DNA of 64,000 nucleotides from positions 248,001 through 312,000 of the forward strand of contig NZ_CP019285.1 in assembly GCF_000226975.2 (NCBI RefSeq), in the 5' to 3' direction. Shown one piece after another: positions 24,664-33,031 of the stretch (within the stretch, counting starts at the first letter, position 1; every line of letters starts with the position of its first letter). The notes beneath the pieces were generated by a model that saw only the letters and a list, made by a program, of their open reading frames with translations, did not search any database and was not told where the DNA came from. The position numbers were made by a program, and so were the translations under genes. This DNA is from Halobiforma lacisalsi AJ5. GTDB lineage: Archaea > Halobacteriota > Halobacteria > Halobacteriales > Natrialbaceae.

Positions 24664-25110
24664 TCACCCGAACGGCCCGCGGTTCGGGAAGTGATGGCGG
24701 CGAATCGCCTCGACGACCAGCGCCACGCCGACGACCGCCAGTGCGGTCGCAGCTAGCCCGCCCGTGCTCGTCCACTGGACCGTCCTGTTGCGCTCGATCA
24801 CGTGGTAGTCGTCCCCCTGGGAGACGACGTAGCCGTCGCCGATCCTCGTCGCCTGCTGGTCGCCATCTTGGATGACGTACCGGTCGCGCTCGCCTCGCAG
24901 GTCGTCCACCATCCGCCGCTCGTCGGCGGTCAACTCGTCGTACTCGACGACGCCGTACCGGTCGACCGAATCCGAGACGGACTCGAGGTCCGCGGCCGAG
25001 CGCTCGTGGGTGACCTCGTGTGCGACGGCGGTGAACCCAGCGAAGATCGCAAGCAAGAGCGCCGAGAGGCCGAGCACGAGCAGTCCGAAGTGGAGCCAAG
25101 ATCGATCCAT
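24664..25110 (-). CDS. Membrane protein with extracytoplasmic domain, unknown function
   Basis: 148 residues. One transmembrane helix near residues 8-30 and another near residues 115-133 bracket a charged domain of about 85 residues (DELTADERRMVDDLRGERDR...YVVSQGDDYHVIERN). The C-terminus RRHHFPNRGPFG is probably cytoplasmic. I do not recognise a characterised family. It faces the DUF5797-like gene convergently. Confidence 0.72.
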   Translation of the reverse strand: MDRSWLHFGLLVLGLSALLLAIFAGFTAVAHEVTHERSAADLESVSDSVDRYGVVEYDELTADERRMVDDLRGERDRYVIQDGDQQATRIGDGYVVSQGDDYHVIERNRTVQWTSTGGLAATALAVVGVALVVEAIRRHHFPNRGPFG

Positions 25111-25453
25111 CAGTGTATCGAGCGAATACGTGTTTTTTCACTTATCTTAGTTTTGAGTAATTTGTCTCCGCCGATAGTCTTCAAAATTTATTTATATTAG
25201 GTGGCCAACGGTTCAGTCGCATGTTCCGACGAACGCGACCTGGCAACCGCGGGTCCGGTGTGGCTCGCGGCTGGGTTCCGCGATAGTACCGAGAGTCGTA
25301 CTGCTTCTCTTCGCGTCGTCCGAACGCTGTCCGCGACGTGTCGTAGCCGACGCTACGGCGACGGCAACCGCGTAGACGACGACCGCGACGATCGCACGGA
25401 GACTGGACACATACGGATCGATGCCGATGGCCACGTCGACGGAGGTGATCGCA
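25111..25453. other. Promoter/leader region upstream of the ProRS-like gene, with AT-rich block
   Basis: A 343-base stretch. 25131-25200 is strikingly AT-rich (TTTTTTCACTTATC... ending in AATTTATTTATATTAG) against the GC-rich surroundings. It could hold TATA elements for both flanking genes. The remaining 240 bases form a possible leader for the ProRS-like gene. Minus-strand and plus-strand short frames here lack family features. Confidence 0.45.
25441..25450 (+). promoter_or_regulatory. Strong Shine-Dalgarno sequence deciding the ProRS-like start
   Basis: GGAGGTGATC is fully complementary to the expected 3' end of 16S rRNA. It lies three bases before GTG at 25454, with the GGAGG core eight bases from the start. 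This ten-base match argues for starting at 25454 rather than at the upstream ATGs 25421 or 25427. Confidence 0.7.
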
Positions 25454-26743
25454 GTGCGGCGTAGCGAGTCGCTGCTTTTCACCAGCCGGGAGACCAACGG
25501 CCACGAGAACGAGACCGTCGCACTCACAGCACGGGCCGGCCTCGTCCGACAGTTCGGCAGCGGGCTCTACGGCTTCACGCCCACCGGCCAGCGCGTCCGG
25601 GAGAACCTCGTCGCCCTGCTCGAGCGCGAGATGGACGCCGCGGGCGGCCGACGGATCAGCCTCCCCTCGCTGAACGACGCCGGCATCTGGCAGCGAAGCG
25701 GTCGCTGGGAGAGCTTCGAGGGCGAGATGTTCACGCTCGAGAACCGCGACGGCAAGCGCCTCTGTCTGGCCCCCTCCCACGAGGAGGGTGCGGTCCACCT
25801 CGTCGACGGTGTCGTCCGTTCCTACGACGACCTGCCCCTGCTGGTGTACCAGATCGAGCGGAAACACCGCGACGACCACGCCCGCAACGGCCTCCTGCGG
25901 ACGAAGGAGTTCACGATGAAAGACGCCTACAGCTTCCACGCGACCGAGGACTCCCTCCGGGAGTGCTACGAGCGGGTCCGAGACGCCTACGTCCGGGTCT
26001 TCGAGTCGCTCGGCCTCGAGTTCGTCGTCGCGGCGGCCGACAACAGCGTCATGGGCGGGACGAACTCCGAGGAGTTCGTCGCGCTGACCGAGACCGGCGC
26101 GGGGACGGTCGAGATCCGACACTGTACCGCGGCGGGCTGTCGGTTCGGCGTGACCGACGAGTCGCCCCGCGCCGACCTCGTGGCCGGCGACGACTGCCCC
26201 GAGTGTGGCGGCCGGCTCGCGGCCGGCGAAGGAATCGAGGTCGGCCACCTCTTCCAACTCGGGACGCGCTACGCCGAGCCCATGGAGTTGACGATCGACA
26301 CCGCCGGCGGCGGGCAGCGCCACGTCCTCATGGGGAGCTACGGCATCGGCGTCGAACGGCTCCTCCACGCCCTCCTCGAGCAGTACGCCGACGAGAACGG
26401 CTGTCGCTGGCCCGACTCGTCCGCGGCGCTCGAGGACGGGGACGTCGCCACTCCCGAAATCGCTCCCTATCGCCTCGCCGTGATCCCCCTCGAGTACGGC
26501 GACGCGGACCTGCGCGAGGCGGCCGACCGCCTTCACGAGCGCTGCGGGACGGCCGAAACGCTGCTGTTCGACGACCCCGACCGGACGATCGGCGAACGGT
26601 TCGCCGAGAGCGACCTGCTCGGAATCCCCGAAAAAGCGATCCTCGGGAACCACTACCGGGAGACCGGCGAGGTCGAACTCGAGGCCCGCGACGGGACGAC
26701 CCGGTACGCACCCCTCGAGGACGTTCCCGGGATCGTCAGCTGA
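25454..26743 (+). CDS. Bacterial-type prolyl-tRNA synthetase homologue lacking the editing domain
   Basis: 429 residues from GTG (MRRSESLLFTSRE), matching bacterial ProRS starts. Class II motifs: motif 2 region ERKHRDDHARNGLLRTKEFT, then MKDAYSFHA; motif 3 in MGSYGIGVERLLHALL; and EVGHLFQLGTRYAEPM. The C-terminal anticodon-binding domain (PYRLAVIPLEYG to the end) is present. Instead of the roughly 180-residue bacterial editing insert there is a short four-cysteine zinc-like element (HCTAAGC...DDCPECGG). Haloarchaea normally use an archaeal-type ProRS, so this looks like an additional aminoacyl-ligase-like protein. Whether it charges tRNA is unknown. Confidence 0.83.
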   Translation: MRRSESLLFTSRETNGHENETVALTARAGLVRQFGSGLYGFTPTGQRVRENLVALLEREMDAAGGRRISLPSLNDAGIWQRSGRWESFEGEMFTLENRDGKRLCLAPSHEEGAVHLVDGVVRSYDDLPLLVYQIERKHRDDHARNGLLRTKEFTMKDAYSFHATEDSLRECYERVRDAYVRVFESLGLEFVVAAADNSVMGGTNSEEFVALTETGAGTVEIRHCTAAGCRFGVTDESPRADLVAGDDCPECGGRLAAGEGIEVGHLFQLGTRYAEPMELTIDTAGGGQRHVLMGSYGIGVERLLHALLEQYADENGCRWPDSSAALEDGDVATPEIAPYRLAVIPLEYGDADLREAADRLHERCGTAETLLFDDPDRTIGERFAESDLLGIPEKAILGNHYRETGEVELEARDGTTRYAPLEDVPGIVS

Positions 26744-26782
26744 CGGCGGTCAGGATCGAAAATCGGTCGATAGCGAACGGCC

Positions 26783-27847
26783 CTACTCCTCGGTCTCGAG
26801 TCCCGGCCGCCGTCGGCGACGGCGATCCGCGAGCAACGCTTTGAACCGTTTTCCGGGACCGCCCTCGATCGGCCACCCCTTCGTCCGCCACGTGGGCGGC
26901 TCCGGTTCGTACGACGAACAGGAACCCGAACACTCGGCGGCGGTCGGCTGCCGGTCTTTCGCGTCGCAGTAGGGGAGCAACTGGCCGTCGACCTCCCGAA
27001 GCCGGAACTGTCGGCAGTCCGGCCGCATCGTGTCGACGAACGAGCGCCAGCCCCGTTCGTAGGCCCGTTCGGCGATCGCGAGTCGCCGCTCGCGCTTCCA
27101 CTCGGGATCGGCGTACTCGAACCGGGCCGCGGAACCGTCCCGCTCGCCGGCGGCGTTCGGCCGCTCGAGGATCCGCGTTCCGGGCTTCTCGACCGCCAGC
27201 GTTCGGGGGTGCCAGGCCACGTCGGCCGACAGCGTATCCGGGTCGAACGCGAGGACGCCCGCCTCGACCGGCAGGTCCTCGAGCAGAATCGGCTCGACCC
27301 GTTCGCCCGTCCGTTGGGTCGCGACCCAGACCTCGTCGGCCAGCGCCATCGCCACGTCGAACTCGAGTTGCGGGCGGAGTCGCCGGGCCGCCGACCGATC
27401 GAGGTCGGGTTTGTTCTCGACGGCGACGATCCGCTCGCACCAGTCGGGATAGGGCCACTTGCGCCGGACCTGGATGCGGTTGCCGTCCTTGCGCGTCTCG
27501 AGGATCCCTCGGTCGTCCGCACGGTGGATCGCCTCGCGGACGTACCGCCACGGGTAGCCGGGATGGGGGAGGGCATCGCGGTAGTATGTCCACTCCGCCG
27601 GCGCGTTCCGCACGGCGTGGAGGAGATCGCTATCGAGGCGCTTCCGGCCGAACCTGGCGCGCTTCCGGAGGGCGTCGGGGTCGCACTCGAGGACGATGGT
27701 GTCCCAGCGCCGCCGCTCGGTGCCCAGCTGGCGGGCGACGATCACCGGGGTATCGTCGTCGGCTCCGGGCGGCCACTCGCGCTCGGCCCACCGGCAGGTT
27801 CGCAACTCGAAGCCGAACTCGGTGCTGTACGCGTCCGAATCGTCCAC
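26783..27847 (-). CDS. DUF5787-like haloarchaeal protein
   Basis: 354 residues from GTG at 27847 (VDDSDAYSTEFGFELRTCRW). A TATA-like GGTTTTTCCCC lies about 28 bases upstream, which favours this start over the longer open frame reaching 28171. The FGFELRTC opening, VIVARQLGTERRRWDTIVLE and RIVAVENKPDLDRSAARRLRPQLEFDVAMAL resemble the DUF5787 family and a nuclease-like core with an ExK-type element (AVENKPDL). The C-terminus has four cysteines (PYCDAKDRQPTAAECSGSCSSY) that may bind metal or an iron-sulphur cluster. A DNA-acting role is a guess. Confidence 0.75.
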   Translation of the reverse strand: MDDSDAYSTEFGFELRTCRWAEREWPPGADDDTPVIVARQLGTERRRWDTIVLECDPDALRKRARFGRKRLDSDLLHAVRNAPAEWTYYRDALPHPGYPWRYVREAIHRADDRGILETRKDGNRIQVRRKWPYPDWCERIVAVENKPDLDRSAARRLRPQLEFDVAMALADEVWVATQRTGERVEPILLEDLPVEAGVLAFDPDTLSADVAWHPRTLAVEKPGTRILERPNAAGERDGSAARFEYADPEWKRERRLAIAERAYERGWRSFVDTMRPDCRQFRLREVDGQLLPYCDAKDRQPTAAECSGSCSSYEPEPPTWRTKGWPIEGGPGKRFKALLADRRRRRRPGLETEE

Positions 27848-28056
27848 GCCGGGCCGTACTCGCGGATGGGGAAAAACCTGCCCGATCGAACCGGCGACCG
27901 AGGCCGGGCCCCGGATACCGGTCGAGCGGAGGGAAACGATATCGGCGGGGTCGGGACTGTGGGGTTCGGCTCGCATCGAACCGAACCTAGGCCTCGAGAG
28001 CGGCCGTCGTGTGCTCGACGGAACGAGAAATCGTCGGGGTGACTCGCTTCGCGCTC

Positions 28057-28497
28057 CTACTCTTCGTCCTCCTCGTCCTCCCGCTCGTCGAGGAACTCGT
28101 GGGCCTGCTCGAGGATCTCGCGTGGACCGTCCTGCGTGACGGTGTTTACGGCCTGTTCGTAGTCGCGCCACTGCAGGTCGCGATGTTCGTTGGACAGTTC
28201 CGCGCTGGCCTCGAACGACTTCGCAATGAAGAGGTGAACGGTCTTGTGGATCGTCTTGCCGTTCGCCTCGAAGACGTAGTCGTAATCCTCGCGAAACCCG
28301 TCGAGGAGCCGGAACTGTTCGATACCTGCCTCTTCCTTTACTTCGCGGATCGCCGTCTGCTGTAGCTCTTCATCTCCTTCGACACCGCCCTTGGGAAACT
28401 CCCAGTCGCCTGGGCGGCTCTTGAGTAGAAGATACTCGCGCCGGCCCCGCGTGTCGCGGAAGAGGATCGCGCCTGCGCTCGTAGCTTCGACTGCCAT
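28057..28497 (-). CDS. NUDIX hydrolase, bis(5'-nucleosyl)-tetraphosphatase type
   Basis: 146 residues. The Nudix box is intact near residues 36-58 (GGVEGDEELQQTAIREVKEE, then AGI), giving the metal-binding glutamates. The AGAILFRD opening and DYVFEANGKTIHKTVHLFI strand pattern resemble Ap4A hydrolases. It likely hydrolyses dinucleoside polyphosphates. The start at 28497 is chosen because homology begins with MAVEATSAGAIL and a TATA-like CTTAACG lies about 25 bases upstream. The C-terminus is strongly acidic. Confidence 0.9.
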   Translation of the reverse strand: MAVEATSAGAILFRDTRGRREYLLLKSRPGDWEFPKGGVEGDEELQQTAIREVKEEAGIEQFRLLDGFREDYDYVFEANGKTIHKTVHLFIAKSFEASAELSNEHRDLQWRDYEQAVNTVTQDGPREILEQAHEFLDEREDEEDEE

Positions 28498-28728
28498 TAA
28501 CCGAAGTACTAGGCGCGACGTTAAGAGAATATCGGACTGTTCGTTAAACGAACACCCGCGAGCGAGGACGGTCCCGGATCGTCGGTCCGACGCCGGCGGC
28601 ACGTGACGTGCGTTCGATTCCACGCCCGGAGGCGTTGGTCTCGAGTCCCGAAACTCGAGTCCCGACCGCCCCATCTCAGCAAGTTTTTACGCGCTGGCCG
28701 TCGACTGTGTCGTAACTCAGCCACAGCC

Positions 28729-29064
28729 ATGACCTTCGTCACCCGCCTCACGCTGCAAAGCGGCGACCGAGCCGCGCTCGAGGGTATCGTCGACGACATC
28801 AAAACGACCGCCGAACGGAAAGGTGCGGAACTGAAAGGGCCACACTCCCATCCTCCGACGGACATCTCGGTCCCACAGCACTGCCGGCTCCACGCCGACG
28901 ACGATCGGCACTTTACCTCCTGGAACTACACGGTCTTCACCCGTGAACTCGAGATTCACGGCCACGACAACCTCGCGCGCAACATCGCCGAACAGGACTT
29001 CCCGGACTCCGTCCACATCGAGGCCGAAGTCGAACAGATCCACGGCGCCGGCCGCGGGAACTGA
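28729..29064 (+). CDS. uS10-like ribosomal-fold protein
   Basis: 111 residues (MTFVTRLTLQSGDRAALEGI). The pattern KGPHSHPP...ISVPQ...WNYTVFTRELEIHGH resembles the core of ribosomal protein S10 (uS10/mL48 fold), but it diverges from the true S10 and is not in a ribosomal operon. It may be a paralogue with an RNA-binding role. A TATA-like AAGTTTTTACG lies about 45 bases upstream. Confidence 0.8.
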   Translation: MTFVTRLTLQSGDRAALEGIVDDIKTTAERKGAELKGPHSHPPTDISVPQHCRLHADDDRHFTSWNYTVFTRELEIHGHDNLARNIAEQDFPDSVHIEAEVEQIHGAGRGN

Positions 29065-29084
29065 ACCGACGTGGGTGCGACTCC

Positions 29085-29903
29085 TCATCCGTCCGTGGAC
29101 TCCGATTCGGGACGGCTGAACCGCAGACAGAGGAAGTTCGGGTGTGTCCGTTCGTACTCGTAGCGCTCAGGGCTTTTCCGACGGTAGGCTTCCGTCGGCG
29201 TCGGCTCGACGAGTCGCTCCAGTCGAAACCCGGTCTCGAGCGCGGGCGAGAAGACCGCCGAGAGCGGGCGACGATACGCGGGCACTGCTACCGCCGTTCC
29301 GAACGAGTCCCAGACGGCCGACACCCGTTCCACGTCGTGGTAGTTCTCCGTGTCGTCGTACTCCTCGAAGTCGGCGTGGGGATGCTGCATCGAAAAGACG
29401 AGCCAGCCGCCGGGCTCGAGGATGCGCCGGAGGTTCCGAAACAGGCGTCCCCAGTCCCGAACGTAGTGGAACGCCAGGGAGCTGACGACCCCGTCGAACG
29501 AGCCCTCCGCAAACGGAAGTTCACGTCCGAGGTCGGCCCGACAGAGGACCGCTTCGGGGACCCGCTCCCGGGCGTACGCGAGCATCTCCGCGCTGGCGTC
29601 GAGGCCGACAACGGCCGCGCCGCGGTCGACGAGTTCGCGCGTGAGGTGTCCGGCCCCGCAGCCGGCATCGAGGACGCGAGCGCCGTCCACGTCGGGGACC
29701 AACGAGCGGGTCGCCGGCCGCTCGAGGTGAGCGTTCGCGGGTTTCTCGTCGCCCTTGCGGTCGTATTCGTCGGCGAGCGCATCGAACGCTCGATGGACGT
29801 TCGGTCGCTCGCTTTCGCTCCCGCACCCGGGCTCGAACCCGTACTCTGAGTCGGAGTCGGAGTCGGAGTCGGTGCCGGTGCCGCGTTCACGCTCGGGAGC
29901 CAT
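29085..29903 (-). CDS. Class I SAM-dependent methyltransferase
   Basis: 272 residues. A Ser/Asp/Glu-rich N-terminus (DSDSDSDSE, coded by tandem GACTCC-type units near 29848-29870) precedes the catalytic domain. Motif I is ARVLDAGCGAGHLTREL near residue 78, followed by AVVGLDASAEML and FDGVVSSLAFHYV. This is the Methyltransf_11/UbiE-like fold. Substrate unknown. The start at 29903 gives a short low-complexity lead; the open frame continues upstream without homology. Confidence 0.87.
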   Translation of the reverse strand: MAPERERGTGTDSDSDSDSEYGFEPGCGSESERPNVHRAFDALADEYDRKGDEKPANAHLERPATRSLVPDVDGARVLDAGCGAGHLTRELVDRGAAVVGLDASAEMLAYARERVPEAVLCRADLGRELPFAEGSFDGVVSSLAFHYVRDWGRLFRNLRRILEPGGWLVFSMQHPHADFEEYDDTENYHDVERVSAVWDSFGTAVAVPAYRRPLSAVFSPALETGFRLERLVEPTPTEAYRRKSPERYEYERTHPNFLCLRFSRPESESTDG

Positions 29904-30073
29904 CGATTCTCGGACCGGCACACAGGGACATAAACGCTGCCCTCCGCGTTCGCAGTCTCGAGGACTGCCGCGAAACGCGACGCCGGACGGTCCCGCACTC
30001 CGACGCCTGCGACGGACCCGACCGAGGTTCCGCCTTCGATAGCACTTTTTGGCGCCGCTGCCCAGTAGGGGAT

Positions 30074-31354
30074 ATGACCGCGGACGACCTGGTCGAACTT
30101 CGCCGCGACTTGCACCGTCGACCCGAACCCGCCTGGCGCGAGTTCTACACGACCGCACGCATCGTCGAGGAACTCGAGTCGCGGTTCGGCGACGACCTCG
30201 CCGAACTCCACGTCGGCCCCGACGCCATCGCGACCGATCACCGCCTGGCCGTCCCCGACGACGCCGAACTCACCCACGCCCTCGAGCGCGCACGGGAGAC
30301 GGGCGTCGACGAAGGCGTCCTCGAGTCCCTCGAGGGCGGCTACACGGGCGCGGTCGCGGTGCTCGAGAAGGGAGACGGCCCGACAGTCGGCCTCCGGGTG
30401 GACATCGACGGCCTCCCCCGCGCCGAGAGCGAGGACGCCGACCACGCGCCCGCGGCCGAGGGCTTCCGCTCGGAACACGAAGGCGCGATGCACGCCTGCG
30501 GCCACGACGCGCACGCGACGATCGGCGTCGGCGTCCTCGAGGAGATCGTCGACAGCGACTTCGAGGGCACGCTGAAGGTGTTCTTCCAGCCCGCCGAGGA
30601 GGTCATCGGCGGCGGCAAGTCGATGGCCAAGAGCGAACACATCGCGGACGTCGACTACCTGCTGGCGGCCCACATCGGGCTCGACCACCCGACCGGCGAA
30701 ATCGTCGCCGCCATCGACGGCTTCCTCGCCGTCTCGCACCTCGAGGCCGAGTTCTCCGGGGAGCCGGCCCACGCGGGCGGCCACCCCGAGCAGGGGCGCA
30801 ACGCCGTTCAGGCGATGGCGACGGCGGTCCAGAACCTCTATGCGATCCCGCGCAACAGCGACGGCCCGACGCGGATCAACGCGGGCAGGGTCGAGGGCGG
30901 GAGCGCGGCCAACGTGATCCCCGAGTCCGCGCGGATCCTCGCTGAGGTCCGCGGCGAGACGACCGAACTGATGGAGTACATGGCCGACAACGCCGAACGC
31001 GTGATCAGGTCGGCCGCGGAGATGCACGACTGCGAGGTCGAGGTCGAACTCGGCGCGCAGGCCCCGAGCGCCACGAGCGACGAGGCACTCGCGACGCTCG
31101 TCGCGGACGCCGCCGGCGACGTCGAGGGCGTCGAGCGTATCCTCGAGCGCGACGAACTCGGCGGCAGCGAGGACGCCACGTTCCTGATGCGTGAGGTCCA
31201 GCAAAACGGCGGGAAGGCATGTTACGTCGGCGTCGGGACGGATCACCCCGGCGGCCACCACACCGCGACGTTCGACGTCGACGAGGAGAGCATCGGTCAC
31301 GGCGTGGAGACGCTCGCGGGAGCGATCGAGCGGGTCGCCGAAGAGCGACCCTGA
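30074..31354 (+). CDS. M20 family amidohydrolase (AbgA/HipO-like)
   Basis: 426 residues. Metal motifs: LRVDIDGLPRAES near residue 116, AMHACGHDAHATIG near residue 142, QPAEEVIGGG near residue 178, and HHTATFDVDEES close to the end. The Cys in ACGHDAHA is a ligand typical of M20D aminoacylases. Related enzymes cleave N-acyl amino acids or p-aminobenzoyl-glutamate. The N-terminal domain carries an insertion of about 45 residues (ATDHRLAVPDDAEL...) compared with short HipO forms. The natural substrate is unknown. Confidence 0.9.
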   Translation: MTADDLVELRRDLHRRPEPAWREFYTTARIVEELESRFGDDLAELHVGPDAIATDHRLAVPDDAELTHALERARETGVDEGVLESLEGGYTGAVAVLEKGDGPTVGLRVDIDGLPRAESEDADHAPAAEGFRSEHEGAMHACGHDAHATIGVGVLEEIVDSDFEGTLKVFFQPAEEVIGGGKSMAKSEHIADVDYLLAAHIGLDHPTGEIVAAIDGFLAVSHLEAEFSGEPAHAGGHPEQGRNAVQAMATAVQNLYAIPRNSDGPTRINAGRVEGGSAANVIPESARILAEVRGETTELMEYMADNAERVIRSAAEMHDCEVEVELGAQAPSATSDEALATLVADAAGDVEGVERILERDELGGSEDATFLMREVQQNGGKACYVGVGTDHPGGHHTATFDVDEESIGHGVETLAGAIERVAEERP

Positions 31355-31486
31355 CAACACGAGTCGGGACTCGTAATCTTCTTGGAAATCCTGTCGAAAC
31401 GAACATTCGAGAGTGCGTCTTCCCTCCCCCACGTCGATGGTCTCCCGCCCTTCGCTGGCGGTGTTCGTACTCGAGGTGGCACCCTC

Positions 31487-32713
31487 GTGATCCGTCCGAC
31501 GCGACTTCAACTGGGACTCTGGCTTCGGCTGGCGGTCGCCGCGACCCTCGTCGCGCTTGGGCAGTTCGTCGTCCTTGCGTTCGAAGTCGTCACCGTGGCA
31601 TTGCTCGCGTTGATCGTGCTGGCGTCCCTCGAGGAGTTTCTCTCGTTGCTGTTCGTCCTCTCGGTGCTATTGACCGGGCTGTTCGTCTGCTGGTACCTCC
31701 TCGCAGTGGTCGTCCGGCGGCTCTACCCTGCACGGACGCTGTCGGATCGACTGTCACACGACGGGATGGCCGACACCGTCGAAGCCGTCGGCGAATCGCT
31801 GCTGTCCGCGAGGGTACTCGCGAACTGGCCACGAACCCTTGCCCTGCTCGGCGGGCTGGTCGTCGGGACGTTCGTCGGATTCGGCCTCGCAGAACGGATC
31901 GCGTGGCGGTCGATGATCGATCCGTTGTACGCGGCGGCCACCGTCGGCGTCCTCGGTGCGCTCGCGCATCTCGTCTGGCTCGTCCATCGTGAGTGGACCG
32001 ACGACGCTGCCGCGCTTCGCGACGTATCGGAGTCCGTTCGCGTCCTCGAACGGCCCGATGAGGAGGTCGAACGACGTCGGGCAGCCGTCCAGGGGCGCGT
32101 CGATCGACTCGCCAGACAGGCTGACCTGCCCTCGCCGACCGTCCGCCTCGGAGTCACAGCGACGCCGACCGCGGCGACCGTCGGCTACCGGCCGGAGAGT
32201 TCGACGCTCGTCGTCTCGCGGGGGCTGCTCGAGGCCGTCGACGACCGGGAACTGGATGCCGTCCTCGCACACGAACTCGCCCACGTCACGAATCGGGACG
32301 CGGCCGTGGTGACTGCGTTGTCGATGCCCGCAGCCTCCGCGACTGCGATCCTCGAACGCTACGACTATCACCCGTTCGTGGCACTGCTAGCTGGGTTCGT
32401 CGTCGGAATCGTCCGCTGGTCCGTCGCAGTCGTCAGCCGCTATCGAGAGTACGTCGCCGACCGTGGGGCCGTCGCGATCACTGGCGACCCCGCGGCACTC
32501 GCGAGCGCCCTCGAGACGCTGGATCGCGACCTCGAGACGAGTCCCTCGAGTGACTTTCGCCACCCTCGCTCGACGGCGGCGTTCGCGATCGTCCCACCAC
32601 CGTGGGATGAACACCGGTTTTTCGACCGGACCCGGCGGTTCGTCGCGCGTCGGATCTTCGGGACGCATCCGCCGACCGAGAAGCGCGTCGAACGGCTTCG
32701 GGATCGCATCTGA
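31487..32713 (+). CDS. M48 family membrane metalloprotease, HtpX-like paralogue
   Basis: 408 residues from GTG at 31487. Two transmembrane hairpins occupy about residues 8-70 and 115-165. HELAH (262-266, AVLAHELAHVTNRD) binds zinc, and SRYREYVADRG supplies the third ligand. The C-terminal IFGTHPPTEKRVERL matches HtpX. It is longer than the window's first HtpX by an extra N-terminal membrane region. The frame opens at a TTG at 31382, but the hydrophobic segment starts after 31487, so I kept the GTG. Likely membrane protein quality control. Confidence 0.85.
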   Translation: MIRPTRLQLGLWLRLAVAATLVALGQFVVLAFEVVTVALLALIVLASLEEFLSLLFVLSVLLTGLFVCWYLLAVVVRRLYPARTLSDRLSHDGMADTVEAVGESLLSARVLANWPRTLALLGGLVVGTFVGFGLAERIAWRSMIDPLYAAATVGVLGALAHLVWLVHREWTDDAAALRDVSESVRVLERPDEEVERRRAAVQGRVDRLARQADLPSPTVRLGVTATPTAATVGYRPESSTLVVSRGLLEAVDDRELDAVLAHELAHVTNRDAAVVTALSMPAASATAILERYDYHPFVALLAGFVVGIVRWSVAVVSRYREYVADRGAVAITGDPAALASALETLDRDLETSPSSDFRHPRSTAAFAIVPPPWDEHRFFDRTRRFVARRIFGTHPPTEKRVERLRDRI

Positions 32714-33031
32714 TCCATCCGGATTCCTGATGGCTGAACACGACTTTCCATGTATTCCATGAATTCGAAAATCGGAGCCAGGATGGACGGTCGCCGCAAC
32801 TCGGGGAAAGGCAGGTAGTTGCCCGATAACGACCGCGAGCGAACGAAAGCGCGGTGCGTAGCGCCGCGGGAAGACGAACGACCGGAGGCCGTGAGTCGGT
32901 GAGCGAGCGGGCCGACGACTGATGTGGAAGGCGCTCTATGACCGCCTGGAACGGAGAGGAGTAGTTTTCTGGCAAAGCCAAGCGGAATCTCCGATCCTGC
33001 GAGGTACGAAAGACAGCGCAACAGTTTGGTT
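32714..33031. other. Gene-free gap holding repeat copy B
   Basis: 318 bases between convergent genes. Apart from the repeat copy at 32795-32969, 32740-32770 is AT-richer than its surroundings (CCATGTATTCCATGAATTCG) and the end near 33000 shows nothing recognisable. Confidence 0.4.
32795..32969. repeat. Structured intergenic repeat, copy B
   Basis: Same block order and orientation as 21737-21858: ACTCGGGGAAAGGCAGG (32799-32815), CGACCGCGAGC, the 22-base GCCGACGA/GATGTGGA block (32907-32928), then GGAACGGAG...GGAGT...TTTT. The variable centre contains its own hairpin (CGCGGTGC-gta-GCGCCGCG around 32851-32870) and repeated GAGCGA-type units that can pair with the CCGCGAGC block. The AAATTTTGC hairpin that follows copy A is missing here. 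Confidence 0.7.

Noticed and set aside
25213..25527. Minus-strand 104-codon frame with a hydrophobic stretch
   Set aside because: It overlaps the start of the ProRS-like gene and its Shine-Dalgarno. It has no clear promoter and no recognisable family; the hydrophobic stretch comes from GTC/GCC-rich DNA.
29288..31510. A 740-codon open frame on the minus strand
   Set aside because: It is antisense to the M20 amidohydrolase and overlaps the methyltransferase in another frame. Its translation has no motifs.
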